A DNA stretch of 64,000 nt from the NCBI GenBank assembly GCA_034432555.1, contig DAOUBW010000047.1:1-64000 (forward strand). The letters are read 5' to 3'. Each line of letters opens with the position of its first letter. The first letter of the stretch is position 1. Source of the stretch: CP2-2F sp034432555 (GTDB lineage Bacteria > Chloroflexota > Anaerolineae > Aggregatilineales > UBA2796). The notes under the pieces are model-generated. The model made no database searches and was not told where the DNA came from. It saw only the letters and a program-made list of their open reading frames with translations. Made by a program: the position numbers and the translations under genes. Positions 25,144 through 32,719 of this stretch are shown here, in pieces.

Positions 25144-25995
25144 CTAGGATTCCGTCTCTGCATAGCGCTGCGCTATCCGTATGGCGCGGAATTGGAGGTG
25201 GCGATAAACGCCATAAAACAAGAAGTAAATCACAAAGAGGTTTAGCAAAGGCAGGAATCCCAACAGTGCGTTGCCCAAACTGCTTGCCGTGCCGATCAAC
25301 CTGTCTTGCAGCGGCAGTGTGACAATGAAAATGATCTGCAACAGCCGTACGCCAAAGGCAATCCCGATGGCAGTAAGCAGCGCTGAGGTGTCATCATGTA
25401 GGCGGACGACCGCTGCAAAGCTAAGTGCTACGATGGCGCGCATCCGCCATAACGGCTCTTGGGTGTAGGCAGATAGTATGGGGATAATCAGCAACCAGCC
25501 GGCAGCTATCGTCCAGAAAGGGCTTAGAAAAAACATCGGTGAGATGATCAAAATGAGCAGCGCGGCTGACACACAGTGCCGCCCTGCCGCCTCTACTGCC
25601 AGCCAGCGCCAGACGCGCCGCTGCCCATTCAGATATTTGCCTTCCACCAGTGCCGTAGAGGGCAGCAGCGTCAGCCGCAGTGCTTCCCAAAATTCGCCAC
25701 GCACATCGCTGCCAAAGCACGCCGCTAGGATATAGATCACATCCATGCCAAAGCTGACCGCATAACTGAAGATCAGCGCTACAAACCACACGCTTAAACC
25801 GTTCAACAGGCTGTCTGGTATGTTCAGAAGCGCTGGCAGCGTGAATAAGAACGCCAACCCGTAAGCACCGCGCCGCAGCCGCAATCCAAAGCGTATCAAC
25901 CTATCGGATGGCTCACCCTCATGCTTCAGGGCAAGCCACAGCACCGGGTTAAACTGTGCGGCGCTGAAAATCTCGGTAAGGGCATCTCTAAACAT
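25144..25995 (-). CDS. ABC-2-like membrane module protein C
   Basis: 283 residues from the ATG at 25995, which overlaps the end of the preceding 625-residue gene (stop 25988-25990). The longer open frame up to 26052 adds 19 non-family residues. Motifs in order: NPVLWLALKHEG near residue 16, GEFWEALRLTLLPSTALVEGK, RRVWRWLAVEAAGRH, EPLWRMRAIVALSFAAVVR, RLLQIIFIVTLPLQ. About six membrane helices. Clearly paralogous with the proteins on both sides, and translationally coupled to both by the overlap and a 3-base gap. Confidence 0.7.
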   Translation of the reverse strand: MFRDALTEIFSAAQFNPVLWLALKHEGEPSDRLIRFGLRLRRGAYGLAFLFTLPALLNIPDSLLNGLSVWFVALIFSYAVSFGMDVIYILAACFGSDVRGEFWEALRLTLLPSTALVEGKYLNGQRRVWRWLAVEAAGRHCVSAALLILIISPMFFLSPFWTIAAGWLLIIPILSAYTQEPLWRMRAIVALSFAAVVRLHDDTSALLTAIGIAFGVRLLQIIFIVTLPLQDRLIGTASSLGNALLGFLPLLNLFVIYFLFYGVYRHLQFRAIRIAQRYAETES

Positions 25996-27865
25996 CCGAC
26001 GATCCCGTGTGGTGTGCAGCCTGACTGAGTGCAAAGCATGCCAGTGATCCATAGACGATGAATGTGATGATCATCCACAATGCCGCCAGTCCCAATGGCA
26101 GTGCCAGTGGGTCACTTCCCGATCCGCCGCCTAGCCAGTATGTGTACATGGCATATTGGGTCACAAAAGTTTCTAAGAAGGCTGCGATTGGCACAATGGC
26201 TGCCTGCGCGGGATAAGATAAACTCACTAAAAACACGAATATGCCAGGCAGCACAGCCGTAATGCAGCCCAAGCCCACCACTACTAGCCCTAACTGCCTT
26301 GTGCCGCCTTGTGTGGCAGCCCACATGCCAAGCGCTACAGATGCCTTCATACGCCACCACACCTCCGCTGTAAAACACAATCCCATTGTGATCAGATAAG
26401 GTATGTAGATCAGCAACACCAACCAACTGTTCATCAGCCCGCCGCGGCTATCGGCAACCGAATGCATCATACCCACCATCAACACCAGCATAGCAGCAGC
26501 GCGCAGCCCAAGCTCTGGCAGGGCAAACAGCCACGCCCGCAAGCGTACTATGCCATAGGTTGCCTGTGTAAATGCCCATTCAGGCAGCAGCGTAAGGCGC
26601 AGCATCTCATACTGCTCCGAGCGTGTGATGCGCGTGAAGATCGGCAGTGCTGTGTAAGCAAGCGTGCCAAAGCAGGTTGCCACCCAGATTCCGACACCGA
26701 TAACAGCATAAATGCTGCTGCTAAGAGAATCTTGGGCGGGTTGGCTTAGCAAGAAGGGCGTGGCTGCCACAGTGATCAGGATCGGCGCAACCACCAAGCC
26801 GATTAGGCTCAAGGCGCGCAGCCGCACAAGGTTCAGGCTGAAGCTGCGCGCCCGCCGAAAATGCTCAAAGATTGGGTTAGGCTTGTCGCCAATGGTACGC
26901 GCTTCTGCCAGCAGCCAACGCATAGGCATTTTTTCCATCAACGGGCAGCTTTGGCGTGTACGGCGGGCGCGCCACCACCGCACGCTGCCCGTCACAAGGG
27001 CGATGGGCAGCACAAACAGCGCCCACAGCGCATACTGAAAAATGATGTACGTCACCACACTAAAGCGGTAGCTATCCTTATGGATTTCCCACTGCACCCA
27101 CTCTGGCAGGCGCATAAACCAGATCTCAAGGCGCGCCAAGATCCCCATTGAACCGGCACTTATGAAAATGCCGTTATCACCCAAAGGCACGATCAAAACG
27201 CCGAATGCTAAAAGTGCTGCCACACCTATGATCAACCAACGCAGCACGGCACTGCGCGCCGCCGCAAAGTTCCCAATGCCGATGAGTGACAACATCCGCA
27301 AGAACGGCTCCATACAAAAGACGCCAAAGGCAGGCAGCGTACCATTGGCACTGCACAACCAAGCGATGTTGCCATCAGTGCAGGCGTGCGTTTCTTCCAA
27401 ACCTTGCAGCCACATGAACAAACAAACTGCTACGCGCAAGCCGACCTCTAAGACCATGACTTGCCATGCTTGCAAGCGCGCCACTGCATCATAAGCGCGG
27501 TGGTAGGCTTGGATCGGCAGCGGCGTCAGGCGCAGTAGCTCCATTTCGGGCGAATCCGCACGGTGACGGGCTTGGCGCAAGGGTGCAAAGAGGTAAGCGG
27601 CTGTGCCAAGCGGCAGCATCACCCCACTGAAGCCGTGCAGCACATACAGCACAAGGCGGCGCTGTGGCGAGATATACGGCGCGCTCATGACGTGCAAAAG
27701 GGCAGCGATCAGCGGCAGCCCAAATAGGCAAAACCAGCCCCAACGCGGCAGCCATTCCAGCCACTTATCAAGCTGAAAACGCTGCCGCAGATAGACATAA
27801 ATCGGATTCGGCGCACCGTTCCACGTTTCGCCGCTCACCCTGAACGCTTTCAACACGATGTCCAT
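25988..27865 (-). CDS. Double-length ABC-2-like membrane protein B (internal duplication)
   Basis: 625 residues made of two copies of the module. First half: NPIYVYLRQR near residue 20, then PEMELLRLTPLPIQAYHRAY, LQAWQVMVLEVGLR and MEPFLRMLSLIGIGNFAAAR. Second half: NPIFEHFRRAR near 335, EQYEMLRLTLLPEWAFTQATY, LRAWLFALPELGLR and AEVWWRMKASVALGMWAATQ. Between them is a spacer with WQWEIHKD-like polar sequence and another membrane pair. About 12-14 membrane helices in total. A fused dimer would fit an ABC-2 permease, which normally works as a dimer. It lies in the middle of the four-gene paralogous run. Confidence 0.72.
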   Translation of the reverse strand: MDIVLKAFRVSGETWNGAPNPIYVYLRQRFQLDKWLEWLPRWGWFCLFGLPLIAALLHVMSAPYISPQRRLVLYVLHGFSGVMLPLGTAAYLFAPLRQARHRADSPEMELLRLTPLPIQAYHRAYDAVARLQAWQVMVLEVGLRVAVCLFMWLQGLEETHACTDGNIAWLCSANGTLPAFGVFCMEPFLRMLSLIGIGNFAAARSAVLRWLIIGVAALLAFGVLIVPLGDNGIFISAGSMGILARLEIWFMRLPEWVQWEIHKDSYRFSVVTYIIFQYALWALFVLPIALVTGSVRWWRARRTRQSCPLMEKMPMRWLLAEARTIGDKPNPIFEHFRRARSFSLNLVRLRALSLIGLVVAPILITVAATPFLLSQPAQDSLSSSIYAVIGVGIWVATCFGTLAYTALPIFTRITRSEQYEMLRLTLLPEWAFTQATYGIVRLRAWLFALPELGLRAAAMLVLMVGMMHSVADSRGGLMNSWLVLLIYIPYLITMGLCFTAEVWWRMKASVALGMWAATQGGTRQLGLVVVGLGCITAVLPGIFVFLVSLSYPAQAAIVPIAAFLETFVTQYAMYTYWLGGGSGSDPLALPLGLAALWMIITFIVYGSLACFALSQAAHHTGSSDV

Positions 27866-27904
27866 GCTGAATCCCTGCCTGTTCTTTCTAACTGCTCCGT
27901 GGTG

Positions 27905-28735
27905 CTATGCCGGGCTGCCAATGTGTTGGCTAAAACGCCTGAGTGCCACATCTGCCACTTGCCCATAAAACCAATAGGTGCCGCCAAGCGCGATCAAGGC
28001 GCCCAGTGGCAGCCCGAAGATGAAGCTAAGCGTAAACTCGCTCCGCAGTGCCACCAGTGCCGCACCACCGCATATGACCAAAAACGCCGCTTGCAGCACT
28101 TGCAGCCCTAACACACTCAACGCAGCGCTGATCACAGCCGCCGTCGGATTAGCGAAATGCGCTGTCAGCAGCAGCCCAACGCTGATCACGGCGCGCATCC
28201 GCCACCAAACCTCTAGGAGATACATGCCCGCCAGCAGCAAGCCTGTGATCGTCAGCGTGATTGCCAATGGCGCGCCAACTTGCAACGATGGCAGCAGGAT
28301 CAACGTTAGCACAGCGCAGCGCAGCGCCAACTCAAGGGTGACCGTCCGCCAAACGCGCACCTGCACCACTGCAAATTTGGCGGCGGCAATGGCATTGGCA
28401 GGTAGGCGTGTTAGGCGCAGCAAATCCCATGTGCCGCTTACCATTTCTTGCTGCACGGCGTTGGCTGCGCTCAAGATGTAGAAGGCGTTGGCTGCCAGCA
28501 TGACCGCCAGCGTGCTGAAGAAAAGCCCGATCAGCACCGTGTTATAGCGCACTGAGTATGCCGCACCAGATAGGATGCTCTCTGTGAGCCACCACAGCGT
28601 TGCAATGCCAATACCACACAGCAAGATCAGCCAGCCATCGCGGCGCAGACGGTCGGGCTGTGTTCGGCGCATATTCAGGCGGTAGAGCGGATTGCACGTT
28701 GGGTAAATGATTTGATTGAGCAGATAATCGATCAT
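27905..28735 (-). CDS. ABC-2-like membrane module protein A
   Basis: 276 residues, about six membrane helices. Motifs: NPLYRLNMRRTQPDRLRRDG near residue 15, then two helices, GTWDLLRLTRLPANAIAAAK (closest of the set to the canonical ABC-2 permease motif), VRVWRTVTLELALR, EVWWRMRAVISVGLLL and VLQAAFLVICGG. Its ATG overlaps the stop of the small upstream gene (TGATG), so the two are translationally coupled. It is the first full-length module of the run A-B-C-D. Confidence 0.72.
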   Translation of the reverse strand: MIDYLLNQIIYPTCNPLYRLNMRRTQPDRLRRDGWLILLCGIGIATLWWLTESILSGAAYSVRYNTVLIGLFFSTLAVMLAANAFYILSAANAVQQEMVSGTWDLLRLTRLPANAIAAAKFAVVQVRVWRTVTLELALRCAVLTLILLPSLQVGAPLAITLTITGLLLAGMYLLEVWWRMRAVISVGLLLTAHFANPTAAVISAALSVLGLQVLQAAFLVICGGAALVALRSEFTLSFIFGLPLGALIALGGTYWFYGQVADVALRRFSQHIGSPA

Positions 28736-28929
28736 CAGTTGAACTCAGCGCGCTCAAAGCGGCACGTCACCGCCCTCGGCGCACGCTCAGTCAACAAGCG
28801 ATGGCTGCCCCGCATAACTGCCCAGAGAAGCACGCTCAAAAGGATAAGCACACGGCGTTTGGTAACGGAGATGTCGAAAAGCGGCTTGTTTGCCTTCGGA
28901 AAAGCTATTTTTAGAACATGCTTAAACAT
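28735..28929 (-). CDS. Small one-helix membrane protein preceding the module cluster
   Basis: 64 residues from the ATG at 28929, which has GGAAG seven bases upstream; an in-frame ATG at 28944 is an alternative. A basic N-terminal half (FKHVLKIAFPKANKPLF...TKRR) precedes one hydrophobic segment (VLILLSVLLWAVM) and a basic tail. The stop codon shares a base with the ATG of module A (TGATG), the best sign that it is a real gene. No family recognised. Confidence 0.5.
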   Translation of the reverse strand: MFKHVLKIAFPKANKPLFDISVTKRRVLILLSVLLWAVMRGSHRLLTERAPRAVTCRFERAEFN

Positions 28930-29011
28930 GATCAGGACTTCCATTCGCTTTATGATATGCCCATTCTACAATCCTTATGTTAAACCTCAAAACAGGTGCA
29001 GATGCCGCACC

Positions 29012-29040
29012 TTCACGCTTTCGCCAAAGTGCGGTATGCT
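29012..29040 (+). promoter_or_regulatory. Possible promoter of the LCP gene
   Basis: TTCACG (29012-29017) and TATGCT (29035-29040) are spaced by 17 bases; each matches the sigma-70 consensus at 4 of 6 positions. The predicted start is about 40 bases before the TTG start codon at 29085. Confidence 0.4.
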
Positions 29041-29084
29041 TAAGGCACATGAGCATCTGCCGCCTCTAGCGAAAAGGTAGCGAT

Positions 29085-30299
29085 TTGAGCGATCCAAAGC
29101 GCCGATCCACTCCTGCGCCCAAAAAGCCGCGTAACCATTGGTATAACCCTGCACTGGGTGCAGAACTGCCCAACCCGCCAACGCGCTCTAAGGCACAGCG
29201 CGCCCGTGAGCGCGTGGCGCGCCGTCACGCTGACCGCCAACTGCCGCGCCTCGACTGGACGTGGCTTGTGATCGGCTTTGCCGTCTTTGGTGTGCTGGCA
29301 ACCGTTGCCATGCTGATGCTATCTGCCACGAACGCCACACCCACCGGCGCCGCCATTGCCATCACGGCAAGCGATAGCACATCTGATCCTGCCGCGCCTA
29401 CCGATGATCCCGCCGCACAAGCGACTGCTCGCTCAGTCACAATGGCAGACCTTGAACAGCTTGACCTTAAGGCGTGGGATGGTAAACGGCGGCTCACCAT
29501 CTTGGTGATGGGCATTGATAAACGTCCCGGTGAGCGCGGCACAGGCTTTCGCACCGATACGCTGATTGTGGTGAGCATTGATCCCGCCTCACAGCGGATT
29601 GGCATGTTGAGCATTCCGCGTGATGTGCGCGTGCCGGTGCCAAACCGTCCTGAGGCGCTCTACCCGATCAACTCTGCCTATGTGCTGGGCGAATTAGAGC
29701 GTCCCGGCTACGGCGCACGGCTCACAGCGGAGACGATTCAGTACAACCTTGGCATTCCCATTGATCATTATGTGGTGCTGTCTTTTGAGGCAGTCATCAG
29801 CTTCATTGATGCGATTGGTGGCATCACGGTTGATGTGCCAACTGAGATCGTAGACAACGAATACCCTGATATGGCGTTTGGCTACGATCCGCTCTATATC
29901 GCGGCTGGCACACAAGTCATGAACGGTGAACTTGCCCTAAAATATGCGCGCACGCGTCACCAAACCAACGACTTTGACCGCACCCGCCGCCAGCAGCAAG
30001 TGATCCTCGCCGTGCGCCAGCAGCTTTTGCGCGGCGATGTGCTGCCCGGTGTGGTGCTGCGCGCACCTGCCATTTGGGATGAGGTTAGCCGCGGCATCAT
30101 CACCGACCTGCCCTTTGATCAGATGCTCAGCCTTGCCTGGTATTTGAAGGATATTCCGATCCAGAGCATTCAAAACGCCTCGCTGGACGAGCGTTACATC
30201 CGTGCGGTGAACATGCGCGGCGAGACGCTGCTCACTATTGATCGTGAGCGTGTGGTTGAATTAATGATCAGCGTGTTTGGGGAAAATTACAGCCGCTAG
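29085..30299 (+). CDS. LytR-CpsA-Psr (LCP) family glycopolymer transferase
   Basis: 404 residues. A long, basic and proline-rich cytoplasmic N-terminus (about 55 residues) and one membrane helix (LVIGFAVFGVLATVAMLML) lead to an extracytoplasmic LCP domain (about 140-395). LCP enzymes move lipid-linked glycopolymers onto peptidoglycan or other acceptors. Conserved stretches: LTILVMGIDKRPGE, FRTDTLIVVSIDP, IGMLSIPRDVRV (phosphate/pyrophosphate-contacting Arg and Asp), INSAYVLG and ALKYARTRHQTNDFDRTRRQQQVI. The start is TTG at 29085 with AAAAGG seven bases upstream. It supports a wall-bearing, single-membrane envelope. It is divergent from the membrane-module cluster and is followed by the tRNA-Arg gene on the opposite strand. 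Confidence 0.93.
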   Translation: MSDPKRRSTPAPKKPRNHWYNPALGAELPNPPTRSKAQRARERVARRHADRQLPRLDWTWLVIGFAVFGVLATVAMLMLSATNATPTGAAIAITASDSTSDPAAPTDDPAAQATARSVTMADLEQLDLKAWDGKRRLTILVMGIDKRPGERGTGFRTDTLIVVSIDPASQRIGMLSIPRDVRVPVPNRPEALYPINSAYVLGELERPGYGARLTAETIQYNLGIPIDHYVVLSFEAVISFIDAIGGITVDVPTEIVDNEYPDMAFGYDPLYIAAGTQVMNGELALKYARTRHQTNDFDRTRRQQQVILAVRQQLLRGDVLPGVVLRAPAIWDEVSRGIITDLPFDQMLSLAWYLKDIPIQSIQNASLDERYIRAVNMRGETLLTIDRERVVELMISVFGENYSR

Positions 30300-30304
30300 A
30301 GAAT

Positions 30305-30376
30305 GCTCCCGGAGGGACTCGAACCCCCGACATCAGGTTTAGGAAACCCGCGTTCTATCCGCTGAACTACGGGAGC
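30305..30376 (-). tRNA. tRNA-Arg (anticodon CCT)
   Basis: A complete 72-nt cloverleaf on the minus strand. The acceptor stem GCTCCCG pairs perfectly with CGGGAGC. The D-arm is GTTC/GAAC, the anticodon stem CGGGT/ACCTG with loop TTCCTAA gives anticodon CCT (reads AGG), and the T-arm is GGGGG-TTCGAGT-CCCTC. The 3' CCA is not encoded. It ends five bases after the LCP stop on the opposite strand. Confidence 0.95.
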
Positions 30377-30391
30377 AAGTGCCTAGCTGCC

Positions 30392-30400
30392 ATTATAGCA
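30392..30400 (-). promoter_or_regulatory. Extended -10 promoter of the tRNA-Arg gene
   Basis: On the minus strand TGCTATAAT gives a perfect -10 hexamer with the extended TGn element, ending 16 bases before the first tRNA base. No good -35 is seen, as is common with extended -10 promoters. Confidence 0.6.
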
Positions 30401-30529
30401 AAAGGTATGCCTCTTTGGGTAGGGCAGCGCCGCCAAGGTGCTTGTTTCGCTGCCCGAATTGGGCTAGGATTAGGGCATTGGGCAATCTGCTGCCGCACAG
30501 AAACATGGCAAGGAAGCGCTGAACCGCAC

Positions 30530-30679
30530 ATGGAATTTTTAACGCCGCAGTTCTTCGATATGTTGGTGATTGCCGTGATCATCAGCGGTATGCTATTGGC
30601 AGCGGCGCGCATTCGCAGCGATTTTCGTAAGCCGCCGCGCTTCCCTGAAGATAATCAGCCGCCAAAGCCGAAGGAATGA
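30530..30679 (+). CDS. 49-residue membrane peptide, unknown
   Basis: Starts at the ATG at 30530 (MEFLTPQFFDMLV). One hydrophobic helix (MLVIAVIISGMLLAAA) is followed by a basic, Pro/Lys-rich tail ending PPKPKE. AAGGAAG is upstream, but at a rather long spacing. Its stop overlaps the start of the Uma2 gene by ATGA, which suggests a translated, coupled small gene rather than chance. Confidence 0.5.
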   Translation: MEFLTPQFFDMLVIAVIISGMLLAAARIRSDFRKPPRFPEDNQPPKPKE

Positions 30680-31281
30680 GCTGTATGCTTGAGCAAGTGG
30701 AAGACCGCCGCCGAGACATTGACCAGTTGTGGGCAATCGCTCACGCCGAATCGGACGGTATCCCAAACCGCTATGAGCTGGACGAAGGAGAATTGATTGC
30801 GATGTCGCCGTCAGGTGCTGTCCACGGCATCTTAACCTCATGGCTGAGTTACTTGCTCAACACCTATATTTACGCGAATGACCTGGGATTGACCTTTGGT
30901 GCGGAGACAGGCTTTGTGCTGCACCAAGATGCCGAAGCAGAACGCTCCATCGTGCGCGCACCTGATTTTGCCTTTGTGAGCAAGGCGCGTGCCGTACCGG
31001 TCGGTAGCAAGTTCTATCCCATTGCGCCTGATTTCGCTGTGGAAGTGGTCTCCCAAAGCGATACAGCCCGCCAAATGCGCCGCAAAGCGCGCCAATATTT
31101 GCAGTATGGCACGCGCCTGCTGTGGATCATCTTCCCCGACGCGCCTGATCGCTTTGTGGATATTTACCGCCCTGATCAGCCATTGCTCACGTTGCAAGGC
31201 GAACAGTTGCTGGAAGGCTACGACGTGCTGCCCAACTTCGGTCTGCCGATTAGCTGCCTTTTCGCCCGCCTTGATGGCTAA
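30676..31281 (+). CDS. Uma2 family (DUF820) protein, PD-(D/E)XK nuclease-like
   Basis: 201 residues. Uma2/DUF820 proteins have a restriction-endonuclease-like fold and are multicopy in Chloroflexi and cyanobacteria; the biological role is unknown. Visible core: RYELDEGELIAMSPSGAVHG at the N-terminus, then RAPDFAFV, PIAPDFAVEVVSQSDTA and MRRKARQYLQYGTRLLWII, containing the Asp, Glu and Lys residues that make the putative active site. The ATG at 30676 overlaps the small peptide gene; a second ATG three codons later (30685) is also possible. Catalytic residues look intact. Confidence 0.88.
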   Translation: MSCMLEQVEDRRRDIDQLWAIAHAESDGIPNRYELDEGELIAMSPSGAVHGILTSWLSYLLNTYIYANDLGLTFGAETGFVLHQDAEAERSIVRAPDFAFVSKARAVPVGSKFYPIAPDFAVEVVSQSDTARQMRRKARQYLQYGTRLLWIIFPDAPDRFVDIYRPDQPLLTLQGEQLLEGYDVLPNFGLPISCLFARLDG

Positions 31282-31307
31282 ATCCATTCAAAGAGAGGAT
31301 TACCCTT

Positions 31308-32564
31308 ATGCACCGCCAAAGACTATGCCGTTTGCTGCTGACGCTGCTATTGATGAGTGTGTTGAGTGTTTCTACACTGCCCGCCGCCGCGCAAGAAAGT
31401 CGGCGGCTGCTTTTTGAGGAAATCTTCAGTGGTAATTACAGCGGTTGGGAGCGTGTCGGTACGGTCGGTGAGGTCAGCGTAAACGCTGATAATGTCACGA
31501 TCACGGTTAATTCAGAAGGGCAGGCAAGTTGGGCATTTCCCGCGCTCAGTGCGCCTGAAGACATTGATATTGAGGTGGAAGCGCGTGTGGTAAACCCTGA
31601 TTCCAGCGGCAATTGGAATCTAGCGGTGCTGCTGCGTGCGACAGCGCGCGATCTCAGTGGCGTCTTCTATCATTTCGGTGTGGCAGGCAATGGCACTTGG
31701 GAATTTTCAGTGCGCCCGCCCGACGCCCAAAGCTATGCCACAAACATCCAGCGCGGCAGGATCACAGACTTCAACGCCAGCCGCAACATCCAATTGCGCG
31801 TTTCGGCACGCGGCAACACCTTCACCTTCTACGTGAATAACCGCCTAATCCGCCAATTCACAGATACAACCCTAGAAAGCACACCCAACATTGAGAAGTT
31901 TTTTGGGCTAATGGCTGGCACCTATGAGGGTGTGAGTAATCACATCGTTGAGTTCCGCAAAATCACGGTATATGAGGTAGTGACGCAGCACGCCTTGCTG
32001 CGCGAAAACTTCCCAGACAACAATCCGAATGGCTGGGGAACGGGCAGAACCTCCAACAGCGATGTGCGCGTAGAAAACAATGCGTTGGTCTTTGATGTGC
32101 TGAAAGAGAATGTGCTGAGCTGGAGCGAATCAGATCGGCGTTTCGCGGCTGACGTGGATGTGCGTGTTGATGTGATCAACGATGTGCGAAATCCAAGCGA
32201 CGATTGGAGCTACGGTGTTGGTGTGCGTGCCTATAAAGAAGGTGATGATACCTACTTTTATTTGTTTGAGGTGCGCGGCACAGGCATTTTTACGTTCACC
32301 TCACAGCGCGGCGGCAGCTCCTTGAACACCTTCATTGATGAAACTCCGCTTGCCAACTTTGATCCAACCGCCAAACATACCTTGCGCGTCAGCGCAGTTG
32401 GCACCACCTTCACCCTGTTTGTGGATGGTGTTCAGGTGGGCATAGCTCAGGCTAACGACTTGAAAACACAAGATGAGTATGGCGTGTTGCTCTCGGCAGG
32501 GACATTCGCCGCCGCAACCTCACGCGCACGCTTCACCAATTTTACGGTTTCACTGCCACGCTAA
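31308..32564 (+). CDS. Secreted protein with two lectin-like/DUF1080-type beta-sandwich domains
   Basis: 418 residues with a signal peptide (CRLLLTLLLMSVLSVS...AAA). The mature protein is two copies of one domain, about 35-225 and 228-418. Matching patterns: LLFEEIFSGNYSGWERVG versus LLRENFPDNNPNGWGTGR; LRVSARGNTFTFYVNNRLI versus LRVSAVGTTFTLFVDGVQVG. This is a concanavalin-like/3-keto-disaccharide hydrolase-type fold that usually binds or processes carbohydrates. There is no membrane anchor or LPxTG. Enzyme activity cannot be inferred; polysaccharide binding is plausible given the nearby sugar genes. A perfect hairpin follows the stop. Confidence 0.7.
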   Translation: MHRQRLCRLLLTLLLMSVLSVSTLPAAAQESRRLLFEEIFSGNYSGWERVGTVGEVSVNADNVTITVNSEGQASWAFPALSAPEDIDIEVEARVVNPDSSGNWNLAVLLRATARDLSGVFYHFGVAGNGTWEFSVRPPDAQSYATNIQRGRITDFNASRNIQLRVSARGNTFTFYVNNRLIRQFTDTTLESTPNIEKFFGLMAGTYEGVSNHIVEFRKITVYEVVTQHALLRENFPDNNPNGWGTGRTSNSDVRVENNALVFDVLKENVLSWSESDRRFAADVDVRVDVINDVRNPSDDWSYGVGVRAYKEGDDTYFYLFEVRGTGIFTFTSQRGGSSLNTFIDETPLANFDPTAKHTLRVSAVGTTFTLFVDGVQVGIAQANDLKTQDEYGVLLSAGTFAAATSRARFTNFTVSLPR

Positions 32565-32578
32565 TCAAGGCACTGCTA

Positions 32579-32607
32579 TGCAGGCGGCTTATTATAAGCC
32601 GCCTGCA
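32579..32607 (+). terminator. Terminator after the secreted two-domain protein
   Basis: Perfect 13-bp stem TGCAGGCGGCTTA and TAAGCCGCCTGCA with a TTA loop, 15 bases after the stop. Only a short T-tract (CATTTGTG) follows. Confidence 0.65.
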
Positions 32608-32719
32608 CATTTGTGACATCTTCTCACGTTCATGCCAACTCACGATACTGATAGCGGGCAATTTAGCCTTTTTGGGCGTATAATCTGCCTAACGAAGGCA
32701 TTGTGAACGGACACGACTC

